Assembly: GCA_965247055.1 (NCBI GenBank)
Contig: CBDFGE010000005.1
Location: forward strand, 310,001-374,000
DNA length: 64,000 nucleotides
From: CBDFGE01 sp965247055
GTDB lineage: Bacteria; Chloroflexota; Dehalococcoidia; Lucifugimonadales; JAGWBF01
Direction of reading: 5' to 3'
Each line of letters begins with the position of its first letter. Position 1 is the first letter of the stretch. Under the pieces are notes generated by a model that saw only the letters and a program-made list of their open reading frames with translations, searched no databases and was not told the DNA's origin. Both the position numbers and the translations under genes were made by a program. Shown here piece by piece: positions 7,109 through 14,350 of this stretch.

Positions 7109-10036
7109 ATGGCCAGAGCTGCGGCCGAAAGGGCTAAATTGCAGGGGACCCGGGAGCTGGAGAGAGAGCTGAGGAAACGGGTGTCCGGCGAAGTGCGCTT
7201 CGATCCCTTTTCCAGGGTCCTCTACAGCACTGATGCCAGCATCTACCAGATGGAGCCGGTGGGTGTGGTGGTGCCCCGAAGCATTGAGGATGTCCTCGCG
7301 GTCGTGGAGGTGGCGGGCCGGCACCGCGTGCCCGTCGTTCCCCGTTGCGGCGGTACCAGCCTGGCGGGGCAGGCGGTGAACCACGCCATCGTCATGGACT
7401 TCAGCAAGTACATGAACCGGGTGTTGGAGGTAAACCGGGAGGAGCGCTGGGCCCTGGTGGAGCCGGGGGTCGTGCTGGACGAGCTGAACAGGCATGTGGC
7501 GCCCTCGGGGCTCCAGTACGCTCCGGACCCCACCACGTCCAACCGCGCCTGCGTCGGCGGCGGTGTGGGGAACAACACCTGCGGCTCCCACTCCGTCATC
7601 TACGGGAAGACCGTGGACCACGTCCTGGAGCTCCGCACCGTGCTCTCCGACGGCAGCGAAGCCAGGTTCCGTGCACTGGATGGGGTGGAACTGGAAGGGA
7701 AGCTCGGTGGTGAGGGGCTGGAGTCGGAGGTCTACCGTCAGGTAAGGCGCATTGCCGGGGAGAACCGGGAGGAGATACTGGACCGTTACCCCAGGATTAT
7801 GCGTAGGGTCAGTGGCTACAACCTGGATGATTTCCTGGGTGGGGACAGCCAGGCTCCCTTCAACATAGCGCGTATGGTGGTGGGGTCAGAGGGCACCCTT
7901 TGTGTGGTGACTGAGGTCAAGGTGAACCTGGTCCCGCTGCCGAGCAAGAAGGCCCTGGCCGTGCTGCACTTTCAGGACATGGTCCGGGCGTGCGAGGCCA
8001 CGTGGGAGATTCTGGGCCACCAGCCGGCGGCCGTGGAGCTGATCGGACGCATGATCCTCGACCGCTGCCGCGCCTCCCTTGGGTTCTCCCGGCTTATGGG
8101 CTTCGTGGAGGGGGAGCCGGACGCCCTCCTGGTGGTGGAGTTCAGCGGTGACTCGGAGGCGGAGGTGGTGGGGAGGTTGCAGGCGTTCAAGGATGACATG
8201 GCCAGGAAGGGTCTGGGCTACGCCTGCGTGAGCATGGTGGAGCCGGGTGCCCAGGCTAACGTGTGGGCGTTACGGAGCGCGGGCCTGGGCCTGCTGATGA
8301 GCACCCGGGGCGACTCCAAGCCCCTGCCCTACGTGGAAGACACCGCGGTGGACCCCCGGAAGCTGGGAGAGTACGTGCGACGCTTCGACGAGATCGTCAA
8401 GGCCCACGGCACCACCGCCGGTTACTACGGCCACGCCAGCGTGGGTTGCCTGCACATCCGTCCCCTGGTCAACCTGAAGACGGCCGCAGGGGCGGAAAAC
8501 ATGGTCTCCATCGCCTCCGACATAGCGGACCTGGTGGCGGAGTTCGGGGGCTCCCTCAGCGGGGAGCACGGCGACGGCATCGTAAGGGGCGTCTGGACGG
8601 AGCGGATGTTCGGCCCACGGCTCTATCAGGCCTTCCGTGAGGTGAAGAGGGCCTTCGATCCCCACGGTATCATGAACCCGGGCAAGATCGTGGACTGCCC
8701 TCCCATGACGGAGAACCTGCGCTTCGGACCCGGGGAGGGGGCAAGATCCTTCGAGACCAAGCTGGACTTCTCCGCCGACCACGGGTACGCGGGAGCCGTG
8801 GATATGTGCAACGGGATGGGTGCCTGCCGTAAGATGACCGGCACTATGTGTCCCTCCTACATGGCCACCCGGGAGGAAGAGCACTCCACCCGAGGTAGGG
8901 CCAACCTGCTGAGGGCAGCCCTGTCCGGCGCCCTACCGCCCGAGGCCCTATTCAGCAAGAGGCTTTACGATGCCCTGGACCTGTGTCTGGAGTGCAAGGG
9001 CTGTAAGGCCGAGTGCCAGACAGGGGTGGACATGGCGAAGCTGAAGTACGAGTACCTGGACCAGTATCACAGGGCAAACGGGCTGCCGCTGCGCGCCAGG
9101 CTCTTCGCCAATATTAACGCCCTCAGCCGGCTGGGCTGCCGGACCGCACCCCTGTCCAACTGGGCCGCCGGCAACCCCATCACCAGGCTGCTCCTCCACG
9201 CGTTTATGGGCATACACCTTCGGCGGTCCCTGCCCCGGTTCGCCCGCCCGACCTTTCCCGAGTGGTTCCGGGCGAGGGCCGCCCATCCCGACGGCCGGTC
9301 CCTGGGAACTGGGGAGGACCGGATGGTCGTACTGTTCAACGACACCTTCATGAACTACAACTATCCGCAGGTGGGGGTGGCGGCGGTGGAGCTCCTGGAG
9401 AAGGCCGGGTTCCAGGTGGTACTGGCCAATGGGGAATGTTGCGGGCGGCCGATGATCTCCAAGGGCCTGCTGGACAGGGCGAGGGACCACGCGCGGCGAA
9501 CCGTGGAGCTGCTCTATCCTTACGCCCAGAGGGGCATTCCCATCGTGGGCTGCGAGCCCAGCTGCCTTCTTACCCTACGGGACGAGTACCCCGACCTGCT
9601 GCGGGACGAAAAGGCGAGGGTCGTGGCGGCCGGCAGCTATCTGATCGACGAGTTCATCGACATGTTGAGGGAGAGGCGGGAGCTGGCCCTCGAGTTCACC
9701 GGCGTCAAGAAGAAAGTCCTCTTCCACGGCCACTGCCACCAGAAGGCGCTGGTGGGCACTCGCCACTCTGTGGCGGCGCTCAGGCTTCCCCCCGCCTATG
9801 AGGTAGAGGAGGTGAACTCCGGCTGCTGTGGCATGGCTGGGTCATTCGGCTACGAGGCGGAGCACTACCGGATCTCCCAGGCTATCGGGGAGCAGGTACT
9901 CTTCCCGGCGGTGGTGGCGAAAGGCGAGGACTGGGAGGTGGCGGTTACGGGGATCTCCTGCCGTCAGCAGATCGAGCACGGCACCGGCAGGACGGCCAGG
10001 CACCTGGTAGAGGTGCTCCGGGATGCTCTGGACTAG
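7109..10036 (+). CDS. Fused FAD-linked 2-hydroxyacid dehydrogenase and Fe-S oxidoreductase (GlcD/GlpC or YdiJ type)
   Basis: Oxidises a 2-hydroxyacid such as D-lactate or 2-hydroxyglutarate and passes electrons through Fe-S centres; the exact acid is not known. From the ATG at 7109 it has 975 residues. A PCMH-type FAD-binding domain lies at about 40-210 (VPVVPRCGGTSLAGQ), then the FAD-linked oxidase C-terminal domain to about 510 (SGEHGDGIVRG). Next come two ferredoxin-like Cys clusters (CNGMGACRKMTGTMC and CLECKGCKAEC) and two CCG-type segments (NGECCGRP, NSGCCGMAG). The frame also opens at TTG 7040, but that extension is unlike the family. It is probably co-transcribed with the MmgE/PrpD gene. 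Confidence 0.92.
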   Translation: MARAAAERAKLQGTRELERELRKRVSGEVRFDPFSRVLYSTDASIYQMEPVGVVVPRSIEDVLAVVEVAGRHRVPVVPRCGGTSLAGQAVNHAIVMDFSKYMNRVLEVNREERWALVEPGVVLDELNRHVAPSGLQYAPDPTTSNRACVGGGVGNNTCGSHSVIYGKTVDHVLELRTVLSDGSEARFRALDGVELEGKLGGEGLESEVYRQVRRIAGENREEILDRYPRIMRRVSGYNLDDFLGGDSQAPFNIARMVVGSEGTLCVVTEVKVNLVPLPSKKALAVLHFQDMVRACEATWEILGHQPAAVELIGRMILDRCRASLGFSRLMGFVEGEPDALLVVEFSGDSEAEVVGRLQAFKDDMARKGLGYACVSMVEPGAQANVWALRSAGLGLLMSTRGDSKPLPYVEDTAVDPRKLGEYVRRFDEIVKAHGTTAGYYGHASVGCLHIRPLVNLKTAAGAENMVSIASDIADLVAEFGGSLSGEHGDGIVRGVWTERMFGPRLYQAFREVKRAFDPHGIMNPGKIVDCPPMTENLRFGPGEGARSFETKLDFSADHGYAGAVDMCNGMGACRKMTGTMCPSYMATREEEHSTRGRANLLRAALSGALPPEALFSKRLYDALDLCLECKGCKAECQTGVDMAKLKYEYLDQYHRANGLPLRARLFANINALSRLGCRTAPLSNWAAGNPITRLLLHAFMGIHLRRSLPRFARPTFPEWFRARAAHPDGRSLGTGEDRMVVLFNDTFMNYNYPQVGVAAVELLEKAGFQVVLANGECCGRPMISKGLLDRARDHARRTVELLYPYAQRGIPIVGCEPSCLLTLRDEYPDLLRDEKARVVAAGSYLIDEFIDMLRERRELALEFTGVKKKVLFHGHCHQKALVGTRHSVAALRLPPAYEVEEVNSGCCGMAGSFGYEAEHYRISQAIGEQVLFPAVVAKGEDWEVAVTGISCRQQIEHGTGRTARHLVEVLRDALD

Positions 10037-10096
10037 GTCCGGATATTCTTCCGCGACCTTCGCGATGGTTGCGATATCTTGCCCGTGTGGGAGCGG

Positions 10097-10528
10097 TCAC
10101 CCGGGCAGGGTGGCGGCGACGTAACGGTATAGGTGCGCGAGAAAGCCGAAGGCCGTCTCGATGATACCGTGCTCTCTTCTTCTGTGGTGATGCTTGTAGT
10201 GATGCTGCGGTGAGCTGTGAGTCGTCCCCGAAACGGGACTCGACGGGGGCGGCCGCAAGATGACCGTAGTCCGTCGCGCGTCGTACCTGGCACGGCGAGC
10301 GCGGTCGGACAACGTGGAGTAGGCCAGGTTGACGTCGCTCATCTTGGATGCAAGCTCAGGATCGTCGGGGTGTAGATCGGGATGGCAGTGTCAGGCCTGC
10401 CGCAGGTAGGCCCGGCGGATGCCCGCCTCGTCGGTGTAACGGGGCACTCCCAGGATGATGTAATAGTCGAGAAGGGACTCCAAGGCTTTCCAACGTCCTT
10501 GTTCGGTCAGGTCCTCCCCACCCAGCAT
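10097..10528 (-). pseudogene. J-domain (DnaJ-like) protein gene broken by an in-frame TGA
   Basis: Read on the minus strand from the ATG at 10528, the frame gives DYYIILGVPRYTDEAGIRRA (J-domain helices I-II). A TGA follows at 10391-10393, then in the same frame HCHPDLHPDDPE, with the diagnostic HPD tripeptide, and AYSTLSDRARRARYDAR (helices III-IV). The two halves join without a gap to one J-domain of normal length plus a short His/Pro-rich tail. The stop replaces one residue just before HPD, probably CGA (Arg) changed to TGA. J proteins stimulate Hsp70 (DnaK), and without helices I-II joined to HPD this product would not work. It borders the IS-damaged zone. Confidence 0.8.
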
Positions 10529-10792
10529 CCGGCGCGTGGGCCACGCGTGTCAGTCATGGCCCCCACCGGCCACCGCATATTATACGCCTCTCGTCAAGAG
10601 TTCGAAAGCGCGCCGGTGGAGCAGTACAAGCGTGAGAGCACGGGTGCGAGCGGTTCGCTGGCAACACACGAGTGGTCTACGAGCAGCCTGTGAATGAACT
10701 ACGAATCGGAATCACCTTGAAGAATAGGCGACATCTATTCCCACCGTTGGATGGACGCCAAGCAGCTGGGACGGCTGGTCGCGACGCTACGA
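10529..10792. other. Intergenic stretch with no recognisable gene
   Basis: Between the J-domain pseudogene and the remnant of the YCII gene I find no convincing coding region, RNA gene or repeat. Short open frames here have no family match I recognise and no ribosome binding site. It may be decayed coding DNA. Confidence 0.5.
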
Positions 10793-10838
10793 CTACATTC
10801 CCATTTCCATAACTTCTGCGACATCAACTGTGCCGAAT
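10793..10838 (-). pseudogene. C-terminal remnant of the YCII-domain gene cut off by the IS element
   Basis: On the minus strand, starting inside the target duplication, the frame reads FGTVDVAEVMEMGM then TAG (10793-10795). This is the normal C-terminal ending of alphaproteobacterial-style YCII proteins (G-T-x-E-V-A-E-x-x-x-M). It continues in frame the YCII N-terminal part found on the other side of the IS (12205-12453), which stops at CPFLEFG. Confidence 0.8.
10831..10838. repeat. Left copy of the IS target-site duplication
   Basis: TGCCGAAT lies directly outside the left IS end and matches CGCCGAAT at 12205-12212 in 7 of 8 positions. Eight bp is a usual duplication size for IS256-family elements. 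Joining the flanks at this sequence restores the YCII reading frame. Confidence 0.7.
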
Positions 10839-10844
10839 AGTAGA

Positions 10845-10863
10845 GTCCCAGGAAGTGGTGTAA
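10845..10863 (+). repeat. Left terminal inverted repeat of the IS
   Basis: GTCCCAGGAAGTGGTGTAA pairs with the reverse complement of 12180-12198, GTCCCATAGAGTGGTGTAA, at 16 of 19 positions. The outermost six bases (10839-10844) are only weakly matched. Confidence 0.75.
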
Positions 10864-10944
10864 CAAGAGGAGAGGGTCTGGATGAAGAGAGACCACCACG
10901 TCATCCTTAGCGGGCAAAGACGAGCCTGAGAAAGGAGGACAACG

Positions 10945-12154
10945 GTGGTCAAGGAAAGGATGGACCTGTTTGAGCTAATGCGCAAGAGGGGAGTCGACGG
11001 TGACGTGGACTTTCTACGAGAGGCACTGAGAGTGCTGGTCGAGGAGATCATGGAGGCTGATGTGTCATCGAGGACCGGTGCTGGGTATGGAGAACGCAAC
11101 CCTGAGCGGGTGACCCAGCGCAACGGGTACCGGTCTCGAGCATGGGACACTCGCGTAGGGACCATGGAGTTGCAGATACCCAAGCTCAGAGAGGGAAGCT
11201 ACTTTCCGAGCCTGCTGGAGCCACGGCGTCGCAGCGAGCGAGCTCTGCTGGCGGTGATCCAGCAGGCGTATGTGGAGGGTGTATCGACGAGGCGAGTGGA
11301 TGATCTGGTCAAGGCTCTTGGGTGCGAGGGTATCTCAAAGAGCCAAGTGTCGCGTATCTGCCAGGAGCTGGACGGGGTGGTGGAGAGCTTCCTGGGTCGG
11401 CCGCTGGACGGCGGATCATATCCCTACCTGTGGCTGGACGCACTAACCCAGAAGGTCAGAGGCCGGTAGGATAGTCAACGTCAGCGTGGTGGTGGCGACG
11501 GCGGTCAATAGCGAGGGCAAGCGTGAGATCGTTGGGATGGACGTGGGTACCAGTGAAGACGGCGCCTTCTGGCTGGCCTTCCTGCGCTCACTGGTCGCCA
11601 GGGGCCTCGGCGGGGTGGAACTGGTGGTATCGGACGCTCATCAGGGACTCAGGGATGCCATCGCAACTGTCTTCGGTGGGGCCAGTTGGCAGCGGTGCCG
11701 CACCCACTTCATGACCAACCTGCTCACTCGGGTCCCCAGGAGCGCTCAGCCCTGGGTGGCCACCATGGTACGCACCATCTACCAGCAGCCGTCCCCTCAG
11801 GAGGTGCATGCCCAACTCGAGCGGGTGATTGCTCAGCTCCAGGACCCGTTCCCACAGGGCGCCTCTCGACTGGACGAGGCTGGACCCGACGTCCTGGCCT
11901 TCTCCAGCTTCCCCGTCGCCCACTGGAAGAAGATCTGGTCCAACAACCCCCTGGAGTGTCTCAACAAGGAGATACGGCGCCGCATCGATGTGGTGGGCAT
12001 CCTCCCTAACCGCCCAGCTGTCCGTCGCCTGGTCGGCGCCGTCCTAGCTGAGCAGCACGACGAGTGGGCCGTCGGCCGTCGATACATGACACAGGAGGTA
12101 ACCACCTCCAACGAAGCTCTACCCAGAGCCGAACTCGCAGAGGCAGCGGCCTAG
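10945..12154 (+). pseudogene. IS256-family transposase, frameshifted
   Basis: The first part (10945-11469, 174 codons from a GTG preceded by AAAGGAGGACAACG) has the N-terminal region (RVTQRNGYRSRAWDTRVGT) and the first catalytic Asp in YPYLWLDA. It ends at TAG 11467-11469. The second part, in another frame to 12154, has the second Asp (VVSDAHQGL) and the NNPLECLNKEIRRR Glu region. Where the family reads K-V-R-E, the sequence GTCAGAGGCC lacks two bases compared with GTCAGAGAGGCC. Loss of one GA unit from a short GA repeat explains the break. IS256 transposases are normally a single frame, so this looks like inactivation. Confidence 0.9.
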
Positions 12155-12179
12155 ACGATATCAACAGGATGACGTACTC

Positions 12180-12198
12180 TTACACCACTCTATGGGAC
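12180..12198 (-). repeat. Right terminal inverted repeat of the IS
   Basis: TTACACCACTCTATGGGAC is the inverted partner of 10845-10863. It lies 26 bp after the transposase stop. Confidence 0.75.
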
Positions 12199-12204
12199 GT
12201 GACC

Positions 12205-12212
12205 CGCCGAAT
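12205..12212. repeat. Right copy of the IS target-site duplication
   Basis: CGCCGAAT, paired with TGCCGAAT at 10831-10838 (7 of 8). It lies inside the YCII reading frame, at the codons for E-F-G. Confidence 0.7.
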
Positions 12213-12453
12213 TCAAGGAACGGGCATCCCTTAGCCATTTCAAGAGCAGCATCCATACTGTCGGCTTTTACAATAGAAAACCCCATTAAGCGATTCGATC
12301 CACTATCATCTGACACACCCCCGGAGCTTACGGTCTTGGGTTTTCCCAAAGGAGTACCGGGGTTGATCAAGGCATCGCCAATGCCGCCGACCCAGGCCAT
12401 AAATCTCTCCTGATGTTTGGCTCGCCGTAGTATGCAAAGATGTAGTTAGGCAT
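12205..12453 (-). pseudogene. YCII-domain (DGPF/YciI-like) protein, N-terminal part, split by the IS and frameshifted
   Basis: YCII proteins are small alpha/beta proteins of unknown role, often near ECF sigma factors. On the minus strand the ATG at 12453 (after AAGGGGATCTT) gives MPNYIFAYYGEPNI. About 15 codons later the frame shifts by one to continue at 12400 as MAWVGGIGDALINPGTPLG, then VSSGGVSDDSGSNRLMGF, IVKADSMDAALEMAKGCPF and LEFG. Here the IS256 element interrupts it; its last 14 residues lie at 10793-10838. Family members have about 15 more residues between FAY and MAWV, so there was also a small deletion. The gene carries at least two lesions. Confidence 0.82.
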
Positions 12454-12728
12454 AAGATCCCCTTCCTCGTCAACCTTTATCGCTCAACTGTAGGACATAG
12501 GTAGTTATGGCGCAAGCGTGCCGGGCCAGGTATCATGCCGAGAGGTTCAAGGCGAGCTCAATAGTTCTTGCTTCTGTACGGTATGGCGGGCCCGATCTCA
12601 CTTTTTGCCTTTCTTGACTGGCCTGGGGCTCCCTGGTATGATGTGCCCGCTCTGCAGTGAGGTGTGGATCTGGTCCCGGCGTGGGCATGCGAGCCCGCGC
12701 CATCAATAGGCCGAGGGAGGTATGGATA
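12454..12728. other. Intergenic region upstream of ridA
   Basis: Apart from the promoter at 12614-12642 and the ribosome binding site GGAGG at 12716-12720, I see no gene, repeat or RNA structure here. Confidence 0.5.
12614..12642 (+). promoter_or_regulatory. Sigma-70 promoter of the RidA gene
   Basis: TTGACT (12614-12619), a 17-bp spacer and TATGAT (12637-12642), with a TGG extension directly before the -10. Transcription would begin near 12649, which supports the GTG start at 12729 over any start upstream. Confidence 0.78.
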
Positions 12729-13172
12729 GTGGCGAGTCGCGTACCCATCAGGCCCGAGGGTATACACGTGAGCCCTTACTTCTCCCCGGCGATCCGGGTG
12801 GGTCAGCTCCTCTTCATCTCTGGCCAGGCGGCGACGGACGCCGAGGGCAGGGTCGTCGGTCCGGGGAACTGCGTTGAGCAGTCCGAATGCGTGATGCAGA
12901 GGATAAGTACGATCCTGGAGGCAGCGGGGGCCAGCCTGAAGGACGTGGTGAAGACCACTACGTTCCTCACCAGCGTGGACGACTACGGTGCCTACAACTA
13001 CGTCAGGAGCAAGTTCTTCTCCGAGGACCCCCCTGCCAGCTCCACGGTGATAGTGGCGGCGTTGGTCCGCCCGGAGCTCCTGGTAGAGGTGGAGGCGATG
13101 GCCGTTATCCCGGACGGGGGCTTAAGGCCGGCCGGGCCTAATGGGCCGGGCTGGCGGGGGACGGGGGGTTGA
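12729..13172 (+). CDS. RidA/YjgF family enamine/imine deaminase
   Basis: RidA proteins hydrolyse reactive enamine and imine intermediates released by PLP enzymes; some relatives act in catabolic pathways. The product is 147 residues. GTG 12729 is chosen because GGAGG ends 8 nt before it and the next residues (VASRVPIRPEGIHVSPYFSPA) enter the family pattern at once. Visible motifs are LLFISGQAATDAEG, VVKTTTFLTSVDDYGAYN and the ending RPELLVEVEAMAVIP. A 17-residue Gly/Pro-rich tail follows the normal family end and overlaps by 35 bp the last codons of the convergent decarboxylase gene. Confidence 0.9.
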   Translation: MASRVPIRPEGIHVSPYFSPAIRVGQLLFISGQAATDAEGRVVGPGNCVEQSECVMQRISTILEAAGASLKDVVKTTTFLTSVDDYGAYNYVRSKFFSEDPPASSTVIVAALVRPELLVEVEAMAVIPDGGLRPAGPNGPGWRGTGG

Positions 13173-13719
13173 TAAAGGACATTCGGAACTGGTACAGGGT
13201 CATCTCCGGCTCTATGGGCGCCACCGGCATATAGCCGGCCTCCTGCACCTTGGCCACGATGAACCATGGGCCCTCCGAAACCAGGGCATTCCGGAGGCAG
13301 GCCTCCAGCTCCTGCTCGCTGGATACGGTGGCCGCACAAGAAATGCCGCATGCCCTGGCCACCTGTTCCAGGTCGGTGCTTATGGCCGTGTGGCTGGGCT
13401 GATGCCCCGTTTGCCCCCACTCTTCGTTGTCCCATACTATCACGATCAGGTTGTCCGGCTTCTCCCGGCCGATGGTGGCTATGGTGCCCATGTTCATCAG
13501 GAGGGAGCCGTCGCCGTCCAGGGATATCACCTTCTCGCGGGTCCCCAGTGCCATTCCCAGGGCGATGGATGAGCAAAGGCCCATGGCCCCGTAGGTGTAG
13601 AAGTTTCGGGCGCGGTGCCCGGCGTGCCATAGCTCATCTGTGGTGGGACCCAGGTTGCTCACTATGGGGAGGTCCCCCGCGTGCTTGAGCACGAGCCGGG
13701 TCGCGTCGAACCTACGCAA
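13138..13719 (-). CDS. Thiamine-diphosphate-dependent decarboxylase, C-terminal (beta) subunit, sulfopyruvate/phosphonopyruvate decarboxylase type
   Basis: Half of a split 2-oxoacid decarboxylase. The family includes sulfopyruvate decarboxylase (ComE) and phosphonopyruvate decarboxylase. The 193 residues cover the pyrophosphate-binding domain: LYTYGAMGLCSS-like segment (FYTYGAMGLCSSIALGMALG), the GDG motif in ISLDGDGSLLMNMG, and IVIVWDNEEWG. It starts with TTG 13717-13719, which has GGAGGCAAGA before it and overlaps the end of the alpha-subunit gene by 8 bp, so the two are translationally coupled. Substrate is not decidable from sequence. Confidence 0.85.
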   Translation of the reverse strand: MRRFDATRLVLKHAGDLPIVSNLGPTTDELWHAGHRARNFYTYGAMGLCSSIALGMALGTREKVISLDGDGSLLMNMGTIATIGREKPDNLIVIVWDNEEWGQTGHQPSHTAISTDLEQVARACGISCAATVSSEQELEACLRNALVSEGPWFIVAKVQEAGYMPVAPIEPEMTLYQFRMSFINPPSPASPAH

Positions 13720-14218
13720 TCTTGCCTCCGTGGAGTAGCGGAGTGAGGCAGAGGGCCACCGGCTGCCGGCTGGCGTAGCATAGCTGGATGGCGCCCTTTA
13801 CGATCCTGTCCATGTCCCGTTCTTCCGTCAGGGTGTAATGGGGCAGGCCAAGGATGTCCAGGATGGGGCGGGTGCCACGTCCCATGGCGACCTGGGCGAT
13901 GTTGAACTCCCCCAGCTCTCCCCGCAGGTTTATGAACAGGGGGATGGGCACACGGAAGGGGATGCACAGGCTGCCGATGGCGTTTACGGAGTTACCGAAG
14001 CCGCTGGACTGCATGAAGACGGCGGAGTTGCGCCCCACTGCGTAGGAGCCGACGGCGATACCTATGGCCTCCTCTTCCCTTGTCGCCGATACCACGTGGA
14101 AGGCGGGGTCGTCCGCCATTAGCCGCGTGACATCTTGGATGTTGATGTCTGGAACGTAGGATACCAGCGATATCTGGGACTCCTTGAGGCACCGGACTAT
14201 GCGCTCAGCCCAGTTCAC
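13712..14218 (-). CDS. Thiamine-diphosphate-binding decarboxylase, N-terminal (alpha) subunit
   Basis: The 168-residue partner of the beta gene. It contains the Pyr-type ThDP domain: the SYVPDINIQDVTRL start resembles ComD, and the catalytic Glu lies in SATREEEAIGIAVG, followed by MQSSGFGNSVNAIGSL and IPLFINLRGELGE. The start is GTG at 14216-14218, with AGGAG further upstream. A very good promoter lies about 80 bp upstream. Together with 13138-13719 it forms a complete two-subunit enzyme. A RidA protein, which handles reactive imines, is the convergent neighbour; a pathway link is only a guess. Confidence 0.85.
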   Translation of the reverse strand: MNWAERIVRCLKESQISLVSYVPDINIQDVTRLMADDPAFHVVSATREEEAIGIAVGSYAVGRNSAVFMQSSGFGNSVNAIGSLCIPFRVPIPLFINLRGELGEFNIAQVAMGRGTRPILDILGLPHYTLTEERDMDRIVKGAIQLCYASRQPVALCLTPLLHGGKIA

Positions 14219-14295
14219 AGCCGCGTACTCTCCTGCCGGCAGCAGTAAAGGCGCTCTTCCTTGGGCCGCAAAGCCGGAGCGCGAGCCAGGACAAC

Positions 14296-14324
14296 ACTAT
14301 AGCAACGCGACCCGGGCATGTCAA
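14296..14324 (-). promoter_or_regulatory. Promoter of the ThDP decarboxylase operon
   Basis: On the minus strand, consensus TTGACA (14319-14324), a 17-bp spacer and TATAGT (14296-14301) preceded by TGC. This is one of the two strongest-looking promoters in the window. Confidence 0.8.
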
Positions 14325-14350
14325 AGCGGGTAGGGTACGGCGATGATCCG

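Larger units (their letters stand above)
10839..12204 (+). mobile_element. IS256-family insertion sequence (about 1,366 bp)
   Basis: The element is bounded by imperfect terminal inverted repeats and an 8-bp target duplication, and contains one transposase gene in two frames. The length and end sequence (GTCCCA...GTGGTGTAA inward from each end) are typical of IS256-family elements. The boundaries are supported independently by the interrupted YCII gene, whose two parts line up when the element is removed. The transposase is frameshifted, so this copy probably cannot move by itself. Confidence 0.85.

Noticed and set aside
10391..10393. TGA in the J-domain gene read as selenocysteine or tryptophan
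   Set aside because: TGA ends other genes here normally (for example at 24012-24014), no suitable hairpin is seen after it, and J-domains do not have a conserved residue of this kind there.
11440..11490. Programmed frameshifting in the IS transposase
   Set aside because: IS256-family elements normally use one frame, no slippery heptamer or hairpin is visible, and loss of one GA unit explains the break.
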